This document shows positions 1-9,290 of a DNA stretch of 64,000 nt, piece by piece (within the stretch, counting starts at the first letter, position 1; every line of letters starts with the position of its first letter). The position numbers and the translations under genes are program-made. The notes beneath the pieces were generated by a model. The model had not been told where the DNA came from. It searched no databases and saw nothing but the letters and a program-made list of their open reading frames with translations. Source of the stretch: Mariprofundus sp. KV (GTDB taxonomy: Bacteria > Pseudomonadota > Zetaproteobacteria > Mariprofundales > Mariprofundaceae); NCBI RefSeq assembly GCF_013387475.1, contig NZ_VWNB01000004.1, forward strand, positions 62,001-126,000, in the 5' to 3' direction.

Positions 1-239
1 AGGTGAAAAGCAGATTGTTCGAACCGTTTGTCAGTGGCCGCTCCCGTGGCGTTGGTCTGGGGCTGGCGACGGTTCAGCAGGTGTGCCGGGCCAATAGCTG
101 GTTGATTGATGTAATGAGCAGCGACGGGATGACCTGTTTTAACGTCACCTGTTTAAGCAGTGATTTTATTGTGCCAGAGCGTGACTCCGGAGATGGTGAA
201 GGTCAGAAACAGATAAGCGTGGAGGAAACTGATGGCTGA
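1..239 (+). CDS. pilS: Sensor histidine kinase, C-terminal fragment (PilS-like)
   Basis: Only the last 78 or so residues are present; the gene starts before the window. They show the end of a HATPase_c domain: an EPF motif followed by a GLGLA glycine box, the ATP-lid region of histidine kinases. The usual TTK/G1 region is shortened (SGRSRGVGLGL). The stop overlaps the start of the pilR-like regulator by 8 bp, so the two are co-translated partners. The family role is autophosphorylation and phosphotransfer to the regulator. The name PilS rests on the PilR-type neighbour and on pilD downstream, not on this fragment itself. Confidence 0.7.
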   Translation, partial: VKSRLFEPFVSGRSRGVGLGLATVQQVCRANSWLIDVMSSDGMTCFNVTCLSSDFIVPERDSGDGEGQKQISVEETDG

Positions 240-1596
240 TATTTTGTTGGTTGAAGATGAAGCCAACGCCAGGCAGATCCTTACGCTGGGGTTGAGCCTT
301 CAGGGTCATCAGGTGAGCGGCTGTGGTTCTGTGGAAGAGGCGCAGAGGCTGATGCATAGTCAGGTGTTTGATGTGGTGTTGACTGACCTGCGCATGGATG
401 GGCGTGATGCTGGCCTTGAGGTAATTCGTATGGGGCGAGAGCTGCAGCCGGATGCCCGTATACTGCTGCTTACCGCTTATGCCAGTGCCGATACAGCTGT
501 AGCGGCTATGAAAGAGGGAGCCTTCGACTATCTGACCAAGCCGGTTTCGGCGGAGGAGCTGGCAGCGGCTGTAGAGAGGGCGCTGGCTGATAGTGCCGAA
601 GCAGCGCCTGTTGAACAGAAGAGTGAGGTTGCCAACGGCAAACATGAGATGCTTATCGGGGTCTCTGAGGCGATGAAGCGGGTGCGCTCCAGACTTGGAC
701 GGGCGGCACTATCGGATTTTACAGTGTTGATCAGTGGTGAGTCGGGAACCGGCAAGGAGCTTGCCGCAAGGTATGTGCATGCTTCATCAACACGAGCCCA
801 TGAAGCGTTTGTTCCTGTGCATTGCGGAGCTATTCCTGACGGACTGTTTGAGTCGGAGCTGTTCGGCCACCGCAAAGGTGCATTTACCGGTGCCGATTAT
901 GATCGCAATGGACTTATTGAGGCGGCCAATGGTGGCACGCTCTTTCTCGATGAGGTGGGTGAGATGCCATTGGCAGTGCAGGTGAAGCTGCTGCGTGTGC
1001 TGCAGGAGCGTTCTGTGCGCCGCGTTGGTGATGATCATGAGCACGCCGTTGATCTGCGCATTATTGCGGCTACCAATCGCGATCTTGAGGCTGAGGTGCG
1101 CAAGGGTGATTTTAGAGAGGATCTCTTTTTCCGGCTCAATGTGGTGCCGGTGCATATGCCGCCGCTGCGTCAGCGCAGCGAGGATATTCCCGAACTTGCA
1201 AAAGCGATTGTCCGGCAGTGGAGCGGGGGGCGCTCCAGACTGAGTGAAAGCTGCCTGAGCCGACTCTGTGAGCTCCCCTTTATGGGCAATGTGCGCGAGC
1301 TGGAGAACCTGTTGCAGCGCATGCTCGCACTCTCTGAAAGTGGTGATCTGGATGCTGCCCTGCTTAATGAACTCTATGCCGTTAAACAGCTTGAAGCCGA
1401 GGTTTCACTGTCGCGCCTACAGGAGCAGAAGATCGATCTCGATAGCTGGCTGGAGACGATGGAGCGGCAGCTGATAGAAGAGGCTGTGAGCAAAACCGGC
1501 GGTAATATTACCCGCGCAGCAGAGGAGCTTGGTATCAGCTTCCGCTCGATGCGCTACCGATTGAAAAAACTTGGTCTATCCGGAGCCGAAGAGTGA
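232..1596 (+). CDS. pilR: Sigma-54-dependent response regulator, PilR-type
   Basis: A 454-residue NtrC-family activator. A receiver domain spans about residues 1-120, with acidic pocket E8/D9 and phospho-acceptor D52 in TDLRM. A sigma-54 AAA+ domain (about 140-365) has Walker A GESGTGKE, the GAFTGA loop that contacts sigma-54 and a FLDEVGEM Walker B. A Fis-type helix-turn-helix lies at the C-terminus. The last helix reads [12 protein letters not shown], which I recall as characteristic of PilR, the activator of pilin genes. The gene overlaps the kinase upstream by 8 bp and pilD downstream by 4 bp (GTGA). A good sigma-54 promoter before pilM in this window is a possible target. Confidence 0.88.
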   Translation: MADILLVEDEANARQILTLGLSLQGHQVSGCGSVEEAQRLMHSQVFDVVLTDLRMDGRDAGLEVIRMGRELQPDARILLLTAYASADTAVAAMKEGAFDYLTKPVSAEELAAAVERALADSAEAAPVEQKSEVANGKHEMLIGVSEAMKRVRSRLGRAALSDFTVLISGESGTGKELAARYVHASSTRAHEAFVPVHCGAIPDGLFESELFGHRKGAFTGADYDRNGLIEAANGGTLFLDEVGEMPLAVQVKLLRVLQERSVRRVGDDHEHAVDLRIIAATNRDLEAEVRKGDFREDLFFRLNVVPVHMPPLRQRSEDIPELAKAIVRQWSGGRSRLSESCLSRLCELPFMGNVRELENLLQRMLALSESGDLDAALLNELYAVKQLEAEVSLSRLQEQKIDLDSWLETMERQLIEEAVSKTGGNITRAAEELGISFRSMRYRLKKLGLSGAEE

Positions 1597-2363
1597 CGCT
1601 GTTTATTATCACTGCTTCTCTGTTAGGGCTGATCTTTGGCAGTTTTGCCAATGTCTGTGTGCACCGGATTCCGCGCCGCGAGTCGATTGCCTTTCCTGCC
1701 AGCCACTGCCCTGCCTGTGACCATCCGATAGCGCTAAGTGATAATGTGCCACTGCTCTCATGGCTGCTGCTTAAAGGTGCCTGCCGCCACTGCGCTTCAC
1801 CGATCTCATGGCGCTACCCGCTGCTGGAGTTGCTGATGGGGGTAAGCTGGGGAGGGCTGGCATGGCTTTATGGCCCCATACCCATACTGCTGGTTGCCAT
1901 TACGCTGTTTTTCCTGCTCTGGATTCTGACCCTGATTGATCTTGAGACAGGGCTATTGCCCAATGCACTCACCTTTCCCGGTATCGCACTGGGGCTTCTT
2001 TTTTCATGGTGGATCGGTGACTGGCAGGCGGCGCTGATCGGAGCTTTGGTCGGTTACTGGCTGTTCTGGCTGGTGGCTCGCCTGTTCCTGCTGATCACCG
2101 GACGCGAGGGAATGGGCTATGGCGATTTCAAGCTGTTGGCCATGCTAGGCGCTTTTATGGGCTGGCAGGCGCTGCCATTTATCATTCTCACATCATCCGT
2201 AACCGGGGTGGTGATCGGCTCGATCTTTCTACTGCTTTCCAGACGTGGCATGCGCGCAGAGATCCCTTTCGGCCCCTATCTGGCAGTGGCGGGCATGATC
2301 TGGTTTGTTGCCGGTGCTGACATTCTCAACTGGTATGCAGGCCTGATTGGTATGAAGCTGTGA
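1593..2363 (+). CDS. pilD: Type IV prepilin leader peptidase / N-methyltransferase
   Basis: A 256-residue polytopic inner-membrane protein. The N-terminal cytoplasmic loop has the two zinc-binding CxxC pairs of full-length PilD (C39/C42 and C64/C67). The two aspartates of this protease family lie in LIDLETGLLP and GYGDFK. It cleaves the leader before the conserved Phe of prepilins and methylates the new N-terminus. Substrates in this window would be the minor pseudopilins at 42-45 kb, which carry the RGFTLIE cleavage motif. GTG start inside the pilR stop (GTGA) and GTG start of coaE inside its own stop indicate translational coupling of pilR-pilD-coaE. Confidence 0.93.
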   Translation: MTLFIITASLLGLIFGSFANVCVHRIPRRESIAFPASHCPACDHPIALSDNVPLLSWLLLKGACRHCASPISWRYPLLELLMGVSWGGLAWLYGPIPILLVAITLFFLLWILTLIDLETGLLPNALTFPGIALGLLFSWWIGDWQAALIGALVGYWLFWLVARLFLLITGREGMGYGDFKLLAMLGAFMGWQALPFIILTSSVTGVVIGSIFLLLSRRGMRAEIPFGPYLAVAGMIWFVAGADILNWYAGLIGMKL

Positions 2364-2959
2364 CAAGGCCGATCGCTATTGGTCTTACCGGCGGTATCGG
2401 CAGCGGCAAAAGCAGTGCTGCAACGGTGTTCGAATCGCTTGGCGTGCCGGTATTGGATCTGGATCGGGTAGGGCATGAACTGGTTGCTCCCGGTTCGGAC
2501 GGGTTGCATCAACTCATCCAGGCTTTTGGCAAAAGCATGCTCAATCGCGATGGCTCTCTCAATCGCGCAGCCCTTGCCGCCCACTGTTTTGGCAGTGCTG
2601 AGGAGACAGCACGATTGAACGCCTTGATGCACCCGTTGATCTGGCAGGCGGAGGCGCTCTGGCTTGATCAGCAGCAGGCAGATTATGTGATTATCGAGGC
2701 TTCGGTGCTGCTTGAGTCCGGAGGGGCAGGGCGCATGCATGGTGTGATTGTTGTGCTTGCTGATGAGTCCCTGCGCCTGCAAAGGGTGCTGGCTCGGGGT
2801 GATCGTGATGAGAAGGCTTTTGTCACCATTGTGGCGCGCCAGTGCAGTGATGCGAGGCGCAGGGCAGAGGCGAACTGGCTGATTGAGAACAACGGCTCCC
2901 TTGCCGAGCTGCAGCAGCAGGTGGTCGCACTGCACCGGAAGATATCTGCTACACTGTAA
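2360..2959 (+). CDS. coaE: Dephospho-CoA kinase
   Basis: A 199-residue P-loop kinase, typical length for CoaE. It starts GTG within the pilD stop. The N-terminus carries the P-loop GGIGSGKS (about residues 11-18), then the DLDRVGHEL segment that binds dephospho-CoA. A lid region contains VLARGDRDE and the AEANWLIENNG motif lies near the end. It catalyses the last step of coenzyme A synthesis, phosphorylating the 3'-hydroxyl of dephospho-CoA with ATP, in the cytoplasm. The pilD-coaE pairing is common in gammaproteobacteria, so the context is ordinary. Confidence 0.93.
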   Translation: MTRPIAIGLTGGIGSGKSSAATVFESLGVPVLDLDRVGHELVAPGSDGLHQLIQAFGKSMLNRDGSLNRAALAAHCFGSAEETARLNALMHPLIWQAEALWLDQQQADYVIIEASVLLESGGAGRMHGVIVVLADESLRLQRVLARGDRDEKAFVTIVARQCSDARRRAEANWLIENNGSLAELQQQVVALHRKISATL

Positions 2960-2982
2960 ACAAAACAGCGCTGGAGATTGCC

Positions 2983-3348
2983 ATGTCACAGATCAGACCT
3001 ACACCCTTTCACTACCATGCCAGAGTCACCTCTGTTTATGATGGTGATACCTGCACCGTCGATATTGATCTCGGGCTTGGGATCTGGAAACATGGGGAGA
3101 AGCTGCGCCTGCATCGTATCAATGCCCCGGAGCTGCGTGGTGATGAACGGGCTGAAGGTTTGATCGCCAGGGATCGTTTACGAGAACTGATCGACGGCAA
3201 AGTGATTCTGGTTGAGACCCTGAAGGATAAAAAAGGCAAATATGGCCGCTACCTGGCTGAAATCTGGCTTGCCACTGAAGATGGTGCGTGGAGAAACATC
3301 AATGATCAACTGGTGCTGGAGAGAGTGGCTGAGTACAAAGCCTACTAG
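2983..3348 (+). CDS. Staphylococcal-nuclease-like (SNc) domain protein
   Basis: A 121-residue protein made of one thermonuclease (SNc) fold. Recognisable elements are VYDGDTCTVDIDLG (first calcium-ligand aspartates), the LHRINAPELRG strand-turn with the Arg/Glu active-site neighbourhood, and KGKYGRYLAEIW near the end. There is no signal peptide, unlike secreted thermonucleases, so a cytoplasmic location is likely and the substrate is unknown. It starts 23 bp after coaE and may be last in the pilS-pilR-pilD-coaE transcript. Confidence 0.8.
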   Translation: MSQIRPTPFHYHARVTSVYDGDTCTVDIDLGLGIWKHGEKLRLHRINAPELRGDERAEGLIARDRLRELIDGKVILVETLKDKKGKYGRYLAEIWLATEDGAWRNINDQLVLERVAEYKAY

Positions 3349-3611
3349 TGCTGTCAACGACAGGGCTGATTTGGAGCAGTAGCATCAACGGCGAAATTTG
3401 TCTTTCAGGCATTGGCTTAAAGGGGCTGTTGCAGTTGCTTGCTATAGGGTAGGCTCTCAGGGTTGACACAGGAAGCATGCGCATTTAGCAATGCATCCGT
3501 TGCCGGCCTTCTCCGGCGTTCCGGTTATCTGAAACGATTTGTCACCAATCAGCAATTCAATGAAGACGTCTCAGCCCTGTGTTTGACCCGTCTCTTCATC
3601 TGGAGTAACTC

Positions 3612-5387
3612 ATGTCTAATGAAATCGAAGCACCACAGGAAGTGGGAACTTCTGAGGTAAAATCCTCAGAGGAGAACCCTCGCCGTCGTGGCAGGCCACG
3701 CAAGGTTGCAGTTGAAGTGGTCGCTCCGGCCAATGCTCCTGAGCCTAAAGTGGCCAAGGCCAAATCAGCACCGTCTAAAGCGAAGACTGCAGCGGTAAAA
3801 GCTGAGGCCACACCTTCTGAATCTGCGCCTGTGAACGCTGAAACTACCAAGAGAGAGGCCGCACCTGCAAAGGCTGAGCCTGCAGCGGAAGTGAAATCCC
3901 AGCGACGTGGCAGACCACGTAAGGATGAGGCAAAACCTGCTGAGACTGAGTCCAGGGGTGAAGAGGCACCTGTTGGCAACAGAACGACTGAGTCCACCAG
4001 AGAAGAGCAGCATGAGCATGGCAAACGACCACGCTGGAAGAAGGGTGACCGCAATAACAATAACGGTAACAAACGCCCGCGTCGTGATGATGGTGAAGAG
4101 AAGATCTCCGATGAGATGGAAGGCGTTACAATTAACCTGAAAGAGATTTCAGCCAAAACACCTACCGAACTCCTCGAACTTGCCGATCAGTATGATATCG
4201 ATAATGCCGCAGGTATGCGTAAGCAGGAGCAGGTCTCAGCCATTCTGCGTGCGCATGGCCTGCGTTCAGGCACCATCTACAGCGAGGGTGTGCTGGAGAT
4301 TCTGCCCGATGGTTTCGGTTTCCTGCGCTCCCCTGATGCCAACTACCTCTCAGGTCCGGATGATGTCTATGTCTCCACGCATCAGATTCGTCGCTTCTTC
4401 CTGCGTAAGGGTGATACCGTTGCCGGTGAGATTCGTGCCCCGCGCCGTGGTGAGAAATATTTTGCACTGAAAACGGTTGATACCACCAACGGTCAGTCTC
4501 CTGAACAGGCCCGTACCAAGGTGCTGTTTGATAACCTGACACCGCTCTATCCGAATGAGCGTCTGCATATGGAGATTGAGGATCCGACCCGTAAAGATAT
4601 TACCGGTCGTATTATCGATATCGTATCTCCTATCGGTAAAGGACAGCGCGCCCTGCTGGTAGCACCACCACGTACCGGTAAAACAGTGATGATGCAGTCG
4701 ATTGCCCACTCTATCGCGGCCAACCATCCTGAAGTGGAGCTGATTGTTCTGCTGATTGATGAGCGTCCTGAAGAGGTGACCGATATGAAACGCTCGGTGA
4801 AGGGTGAGGTTGTCTCCTCCACCTTTGATGAGCCGGCACAGCGTCATGTTCAGGTCTCCGAGATGGTGATTGAGAAGGCCAAGCGACTGGTTGAGACAGG
4901 TAAGGATGTTGTGATCCTGCTCGATTCGATCACCCGTCTGGCACGCGCCTATAACACGGTTGTACCATCCTCAGGCAAGATTCTTACCGGTGGTGTGGAT
5001 GCCAATGCACTGCACAGGCCAAAACGTTTCTTCGGTGCTGCCCGAAATATCGAGGGTGGCGGCTCTCTGACCATTATTGCAACCGCACTGGTTGATACCG
5101 GCTCGAAGATGGATGAGGTGATCTTTGAGGAGTTCAAAGGCACCGGTAATATGGAGATCAAACTGGAGCGTAAGCTTACCGATAAGCGTGTGTTCCCATC
5201 GATTGATATCGCTCCATCCGGAACCCGTAAAGAGGAGCTGCTCACGCCGCGTGAAGATCTTCAGAAGGTATGGATTCTGCGCAAGATTCTCTCGCCAATG
5301 GGATCAATCGACGCGATGGAGTTCCTGCTCGATAAACTTGGCACGACTAAGAATAACGCTGAGTTCTTCGATCGCATGAATCAGTAG
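3612..5387 (+). CDS. rho: Transcription termination factor Rho with long basic N-terminal extension
   Basis: Residues from about 175 onward are canonical Rho. They show the [16 protein letters not shown]-terminal domain, the cold-shock-like RNA-binding domain with GFGFLRSPD, Walker A PPRTGKT at about 352-358, [12 protein letters not shown], and the Q/R-loop region. The protein is 591 residues, against about 420 in E. coli. The extra 170 residues are rich in Lys, Ala, Pro and Glu, and contain two AT-hook-like RRGRPRK motifs (about 25-31 and 98-104) plus an Asn-rich basic stretch (about 140-158). The start ATG follows GGAG. Rho is a hexameric RNA helicase ending transcription. The extension probably adds RNA/DNA binding or phase-separation properties, as reported for Rho insertions elsewhere. 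Confidence 0.95.
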   Translation: MSNEIEAPQEVGTSEVKSSEENPRRRGRPRKVAVEVVAPANAPEPKVAKAKSAPSKAKTAAVKAEATPSESAPVNAETTKREAAPAKAEPAAEVKSQRRGRPRKDEAKPAETESRGEEAPVGNRTTESTREEQHEHGKRPRWKKGDRNNNNGNKRPRRDDGEEKISDEMEGVTINLKEISAKTPTELLELADQYDIDNAAGMRKQEQVSAILRAHGLRSGTIYSEGVLEILPDGFGFLRSPDANYLSGPDDVYVSTHQIRRFFLRKGDTVAGEIRAPRRGEKYFALKTVDTTNGQSPEQARTKVLFDNLTPLYPNERLHMEIEDPTRKDITGRIIDIVSPIGKGQRALLVAPPRTGKTVMMQSIAHSIAANHPEVELIVLLIDERPEEVTDMKRSVKGEVVSSTFDEPAQRHVQVSEMVIEKAKRLVETGKDVVILLDSITRLARAYNTVVPSSGKILTGGVDANALHRPKRFFGAARNIEGGGSLTIIATALVDTGSKMDEVIFEEFKGTGNMEIKLERKLTDKRVFPSIDIAPSGTRKEELLTPREDLQKVWILRKILSPMGSIDAMEFLLDKLGTTKNNAEFFDRMNQ

Positions 5388-5418
5388 AATAGATTGGTTG
5401 AGAGACAACCTCTGTAAT

Positions 5419-5454
5419 TAAAAAAGCCTCCGGTTCGCGCCGGGGGCTTTTTTA
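5419..5454. terminator. Bidirectional rho-independent terminator after rho
   Basis: A-run, then stem arms GCCTCCGG and CCGGGGGC around a short TTCG-containing loop, then a T-run. The A-run on one side and T-run on the other let it serve both rho and the convergent HAD gene, whose stop codon lies in the T-run. Confidence 0.88.
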
Positions 5455-6078
5455 TCTCTTAAGCGCTTCGGGAAGTTGATGGAAGTGGGGGATATGATAA
5501 TCCCAGTGGCCATCGGGTTCGTGGGTGATCCATACGGTTTTGCAGCCCAGTTCACGGGCGACCTTGAGATTGTCCGCCATGTCATCGACCACTAACGTCC
5601 GATCAGGTGAAGCCCCTTCCGCTTTGATCAGCATCGCCAATGTCTCTTTGTTGGGTTTGGGTATGTAGTTGTTAAAACGGATGTCGTAGATCGCCGCAAA
5701 GTGATGGGCGATACCAAGCACATCAAGAATACGCTCGGCATGTTCAAGGATACCGTTGGTGTGGATCACCTTGCGTCCGGGCAGTCGTGCCAGTGCATCA
5801 TCCAGCTCATAGTCAGCTTTAAGTATTTCATGGGCATCAATATCGTGCACATCGTGCAGAAAGGCCTCGGCCTCCATGCCGTGGTGCAGCATCATACCGC
5901 GCAGCGTGGTGCCGTACTCTTTCCAGTATTTCACCCGCAATCGATCCGCCTCTTGGGGATCAACCTCCAGCTCTTTGGCAACAAAGGCGGTCATGCGCTT
6001 GTCCATGCGTGCAAATACCCCGTTATCAGCGGCATAGAGTGTGTTGTCGAGATCAATAACTGCTAAATCAAATGGCAT
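5452..6078 (-). CDS. HAD-superfamily pyrimidine 5'-nucleotidase (SDT1/YjjG-like)
   Basis: 208 residues with the four HAD motifs in order: DLDNTLY (nucleophile Asp and the second Asp, about 9-15), HTNG (motif II), the Lys of PKPNK (motif III) and VVDDMADN (motif IV). The DLDNTLY form and the helical cap match the pyrimidine 5'-nucleotidase subgroup, which dephosphorylates UMP/CMP or related phosphates. Exact substrate cannot be read from sequence. It lies 5 bp after the DUF6172 gene on the same strand and ends in the terminator shared with rho. Confidence 0.8.
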   Translation of the reverse strand: MPFDLAVIDLDNTLYAADNGVFARMDKRMTAFVAKELEVDPQEADRLRVKYWKEYGTTLRGMMLHHGMEAEAFLHDVHDIDAHEILKADYELDDALARLPGRKVIHTNGILEHAERILDVLGIAHHFAAIYDIRFNNYIPKPNKETLAMLIKAEGASPDRTLVVDDMADNLKVARELGCKTVWITHEPDGHWDYHIPHFHQLPEALKR

Positions 6079-6083
6079 GGGTT

Positions 6084-6392
6084 TTAGTCGTCGGCAGCAG
6101 GTGAGTAGGGGGAGTCACTCCTGTGCGCAGGTTTGGCGAGGATTTCGATGTAGAGGGAGTCCAGCTGCCCGGCTTCGGCGGCATTGATCTGTTTGCCGAT
6201 ATCGGCCAGTTGAACGACCTCAGCCTCATCTGCTGTGGAGCCGAATTTGCAGTCGAAATCCCACTGATCATATCCCTCTGGCAGCTCTTTGAGGCGCTCA
6301 CGTTTGATATATTTTTTGATGTCACAGCGGACAGCATCGATGAGTCTGGCATATTTGATTTTCGGATGGATTAATTTAAATACTTTTTTCAT
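6084..6392 (-). CDS. DUF6172-family small protein
   Basis: A 102-residue cytoplasmic protein, starting ATG after GAGGAA. It begins with a basic segment (KLIHPKIKYARLIDAVRCDIKKYIKRERLK), followed by LPEGYDQWDFDCKFG and a final EILAKPAHR. I recall this layout as DUF6172, a small conserved proteobacterial family without assigned function. The conserved WDFDCKFG segment suggests a structural or binding core. It lies 5 bp upstream of the HAD nucleotidase and is probably co-transcribed with it. The family match is from memory, without a database search. Confidence 0.7.
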   Translation of the reverse strand: MKKVFKLIHPKIKYARLIDAVRCDIKKYIKRERLKELPEGYDQWDFDCKFGSTADEAEVVQLADIGKQINAAEAGQLDSLYIEILAKPAHRSDSPYSPAADD

Positions 6393-6591
6393 GGTTCCTC
6401 ACGATGGCTGCAAAACTTTCAAGTCTGCAATCCTGACTGTTCATGGCAGTGACTGGGAAGTTAATTCTTTTGCGGTTGTGAACCTGTCGGTTGTCCTGCT
6501 TTCAACTGCCTGCGCTGGGTTTACACTCTTTCCGGCAGGTTGTGATAGCCGCTCATGACGATGATCTTAACCTTTGATTAGCTGGTGAGGT

Positions 6592-7479
6592 CTAGTTTAG
6601 TTCGGGCCTGAGCCTGTCGGTCAGGGATATTGTCATCTCATCCACTGTTCTGCTTTTGAACAGGGCCGTGAGTAACCAGAGCATAGCTAGCGGCAGCAGC
6701 AGAATCTGTACGATAAAGATAGTTAGATACGCGGTCATCAGATTAAGCAGGGAAGAGACAATATTTTCAGCATTCTCAACCATGTTTAAAAAAGCCTGCC
6801 GAGTTTTCTCTACTTTGTCTGTGGCACCGGCAGTCATTGAGGAGAGAAACCCCTGATTCTGTTCAGGCGCCATGCTGCTCATCTCATCATAGTTTTGAGA
6901 GACGATAGAGAGTTTCTGCATCGACTCATCCATGCCCTGCTGCAGCCAGTTGCTATATAGTGAATCACTGATCATCGCTGAAGCGGGCAGCATAAAACGC
7001 AGCAGTAGCAGGATCAGACTGAACTTTATCGCCAGCTGTAGAAGCGGCGTCACGGTTGCGCCACCCATCCAGAGCAGAGGGATAGCCAGCAGCAACAGGA
7101 TGGCAATGGCTTTAAATGAGATGGCTTCACTGATCTCAAAGCCGAGCTTCTGGATGCCGAGTGAGGCGATGGCTGCAACCAGCACCGATGAGAGGCGCTC
7201 GGTCATATCATCAATCGGATCAAGAATCTGGCCGACAGCGATGGTGATGCCGACCCCGGCCGGAGCCAGTTCCAGATGTGACTCTTTGACCACAGAAACT
7301 ACAGCATTCACACCGCGTGTGGTGGCATAAGCGATAGTGGCAGCTTTGATCGATTCGCTGAAGTAATCATCAGCAAGCCGGTCAACGCCGGGAAGTTTCA
7401 CAAAGGATATGCCGTAGAACAGGGCGCTGGCCAGCAACAGCAACAGCGCGGTTCTCAGTTTAGGGCTGGAACCATTCAT
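6592..7479 (-). CDS. Uncharacterised integral membrane protein
   Basis: I do not recognise a family. Starting at the ATG at 7479 (a longer frame reaches 7536 but would overlap the yqaE-like gene's end region), the protein has about 295 residues. There is an N-terminal hydrophobic helix, a soluble stretch with a GVGITIAVGQILDPIDDMTER segment, a hydrophobic pair in the middle (AIAILLLLAIPLLWM and following), a helical soluble region of about 80 residues, and a strongly hydrophobic C-terminal helix. It sits on the minus strand after yqaE/Pmp3 and the PA2778/PA2779-type pair. Its function cannot be inferred. Confidence 0.7.
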   Translation of the reverse strand: MNGSSPKLRTALLLLLASALFYGISFVKLPGVDRLADDYFSESIKAATIAYATTRGVNAVVSVVKESHLELAPAGVGITIAVGQILDPIDDMTERLSSVLVAAIASLGIQKLGFEISEAISFKAIAILLLLAIPLLWMGGATVTPLLQLAIKFSLILLLLRFMLPASAMISDSLYSNWLQQGMDESMQKLSIVSQNYDEMSSMAPEQNQGFLSSMTAGATDKVEKTRQAFLNMVENAENIVSSLLNLMTAYLTIFIVQILLLPLAMLWLLTALFKSRTVDEMTISLTDRLRPELN

Positions 7480-7513
7480 GGCATGAGCCCCGAAGGGCGG
7501 AGTAGAGGGATAA

Positions 7514-7681
7514 TTATCCCTTCTGGTTGGTGGCAACCAGCCAGATAGCGTGGGCTACACCTGGCAGGAAGCCGAGCAGGGTCAGGATGATGTTAATGAA
7601 GAAATGTTTGGTTGCGCCAACCTGCAAAAACGCACCAACCGGTGGCAGGATAATTGAGAGGATGAGATTCAGGATGTTCAT
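7514..7681 (-). CDS. YqaE/Pmp3-family small membrane protein
   Basis: A 55-residue peptide of two hydrophobic helices, read directly from the minus strand: MNILNLILSIILPPVGAFLQ at the start, and LLGFLPGVAHAIWL near the end. The LPPVG turn and the LGFLPG-hAhW pattern are hallmarks of the UPF0057/Pmp3 family, linked to membrane-potential and salt-stress tolerance. It lies between the PA2778-type peptidase and the unknown membrane protein, all on the same strand. Confidence 0.88.
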   Translation of the reverse strand: MNILNLILSIILPPVGAFLQVGATKHFFINIILTLLGFLPGVAHAIWLVATNQKG

Positions 7682-7703
7682 GTGCTACTCCGGTTATTCA
7701 GAA

Positions 7704-8735
7704 TTATAGCAGCGCATTATCCTGATTCATCCGCTTATTGTCGACAGCGGCATTTGCAGAAGAGGGAAGTTTCCTTTTTAGCTCTGCTGCACGTATGCGA
7801 AGCACTTCTGATCGGGTCTGTTGGTAGAGTTGAGCGTCACCATCGAGTTGCACGGCCTGCTCAATGATTTGCATGGCCGCATCATACTGCCCCTGCTCAA
7901 GGCGCACCTGGGCAAGGTTATTCAGCTGTTCGGCAGCATTGGGGTGAATCTTTGCGGCGTGACTGAAAGCCGCCGCAGCCCCATCCAGATCCATCCTAGC
8001 ATAACGCATATTACCCAGTCCCATCCATGCTGCCAGAGAGTCCGGCCAGCGTTTTGCTGCCGCTTCATAGGCTTTGAGCGCAGCATCAGCCTTGCCCTCC
8101 TGTTCAAGGTTTACGGCAGAGCGCAGATAGGATTGCTCCCGGGCACCGGCAGGTACACTTCCGGCTGCTGACACGACGATGGCCCATGAGCCACCTCTAA
8201 CCCATGTGCGTTCAAAGGTGGAGAGTGGCATCCGGTAGTTCGGGGCATCACCTGAGTGCAGGGTGACCTGCTGCATATTAAGATCATAACCTGTTACCAC
8301 AGCGTAGTGCCACTGCGGTGCTATCTTCAGACCAAGATTCTGCAGTACAATGACAGGATGACCGGCTTTGATCTCTTTGAAGATATCGACCAGCCGTGGC
8401 GCAAGAGGGTAGGCGAGAAGCCCGAAATGACGCGGCAGAGCCTGCATCTCAACCTGTAGCGAGCCCTGCTTGCCGGGAATGAAAAGCTGACGCCTCAGCG
8501 CATCAGGTGCGACCTCTACACCGGCGAAATTCATCGCCATAGCCAGCGATGCCGGACCACACTGATAATCAAGTTGCGGGAAAAACGGTACACCCTCCAG
8601 CTGGGAGGCGGCCGTGATTTCAGCCGGTTTTGCCTCTAACAGTGCTGCGCTCTGTTTTGCTGTGCAACCCGCAAGCAGAGTGATCAGGCAGACACCCGCC
8701 ATCAGGCGGGTGAATGCTGCTCTGTTAATGGCCAT
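7704..8735 (-). CDS. C39-like cysteine peptidase/TPR lipoprotein (PA2778 family)
   Basis: From the ATG at 8735 the protein has about 343 residues. A lipoprotein signal ends in the lipobox LLAGC. A papain-fold C39-like domain follows: the Cys motif is in DYQCGPASLAM, the His in HYAVVTGYD, then a downstream Asp. After about residue 205 there are two to three TPR helices (KADAALKAYEAAAKRWP and similar). This is the layout I recall for Pseudomonas PA2778. The gene overlaps its PA2779-like partner by 11 bp. The role is unknown; C39-type folds cleave double-glycine leaders or act as lyases/binding domains. The protein would be anchored at the periplasmic face of a membrane. Confidence 0.82.
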   Translation of the reverse strand: MAINRAAFTRLMAGVCLITLLAGCTAKQSAALLEAKPAEITAASQLEGVPFFPQLDYQCGPASLAMAMNFAGVEVAPDALRRQLFIPGKQGSLQVEMQALPRHFGLLAYPLAPRLVDIFKEIKAGHPVIVLQNLGLKIAPQWHYAVVTGYDLNMQQVTLHSGDAPNYRMPLSTFERTWVRGGSWAIVVSAAGSVPAGAREQSYLRSAVNLEQEGKADAALKAYEAAAKRWPDSLAAWMGLGNMRYARMDLDGAAAAFSHAAKIHPNAAEQLNNLAQVRLEQGQYDAAMQIIEQAVQLDGDAQLYQQTRSEVLRIRAAELKRKLPSSANAAVDNKRMNQDNALL

Positions 8736-9132
8736 GGCTGTGCACGAACGGATAGACATCTGTAAATCCAAGAATATCGGTGATCAGTAGTACCACAAAG
8801 ATAAACAGGGCTGCACCGATGAGTGTGCCGACAATGCCTCCGGCAGGCAGCTGATCAATCTTTCCGGCCAGTAGCTCCACCTCCTGATCACTCAGGTGAG
8901 CCACACGGTTTACGGCATCATCAGCTGCAACGCCGTGAAGCTGTAGCTCCTGCTGCACCTCGGCACGATTGAGGAACGCAATTACCTTTTCACGCTGCTG
9001 ACTGCTCTGCTGCTGCGCGATGATCTGATCTGTACTAACCATGGCGGCATGAGCCAGAGGGATTTGCATATTTAGACTAATCATCACTACCACCATCAGT
9101 GAGGTCACGCCCTTTTGGATGAGTCTGTTCAT
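8725..9132 (-). CDS. PA2779-family secreted/membrane protein
   Basis: 135 residues. A Sec signal peptide ends at about AHAAM, followed by a soluble helical region with QREKVIAFLNRAEVQQEL and HLSDQEVELLAGKIDQLPAGG. One C-terminal transmembrane helix (GTLIGAALFIFVVLLI) precedes a His-containing tail (FVHSHGH). This matches the partner protein that regularly precedes the PA2778-type C39 peptidase. The overlap with that gene implies coupled translation and probably one complex. The Leu-rich segment before the LPAGG turn is the family's conserved core. Function is not established. Confidence 0.8.
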   Translation of the reverse strand: MNRLIQKGVTSLMVVVMISLNMQIPLAHAAMVSTDQIIAQQQSSQQREKVIAFLNRAEVQQELQLHGVAADDAVNRVAHLSDQEVELLAGKIDQLPAGGIVGTLIGAALFIFVVLLITDILGFTDVYPFVHSHGH

Positions 9133-9290
9133 GAGTCACTCCTTGTTGCCCTGATTCGCGATCTTCTGCGACAGGCAGAGGTGGATGCTGGGAGCTTTGT
9201 CTTCCTGTTTCTGTGATCTGGCAAACAGTTCTACGCCTGATTAAGTCGTGGCTGTGGCCTCTGGAAGTGGTGCGATGTAAGCTGGCTGCC

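Noticed and set aside
2276-2989. 237-residue minus-strand open frame over coaE
   Set aside because: Composition is random-looking, and coaE on the other strand is full length with all motifs.
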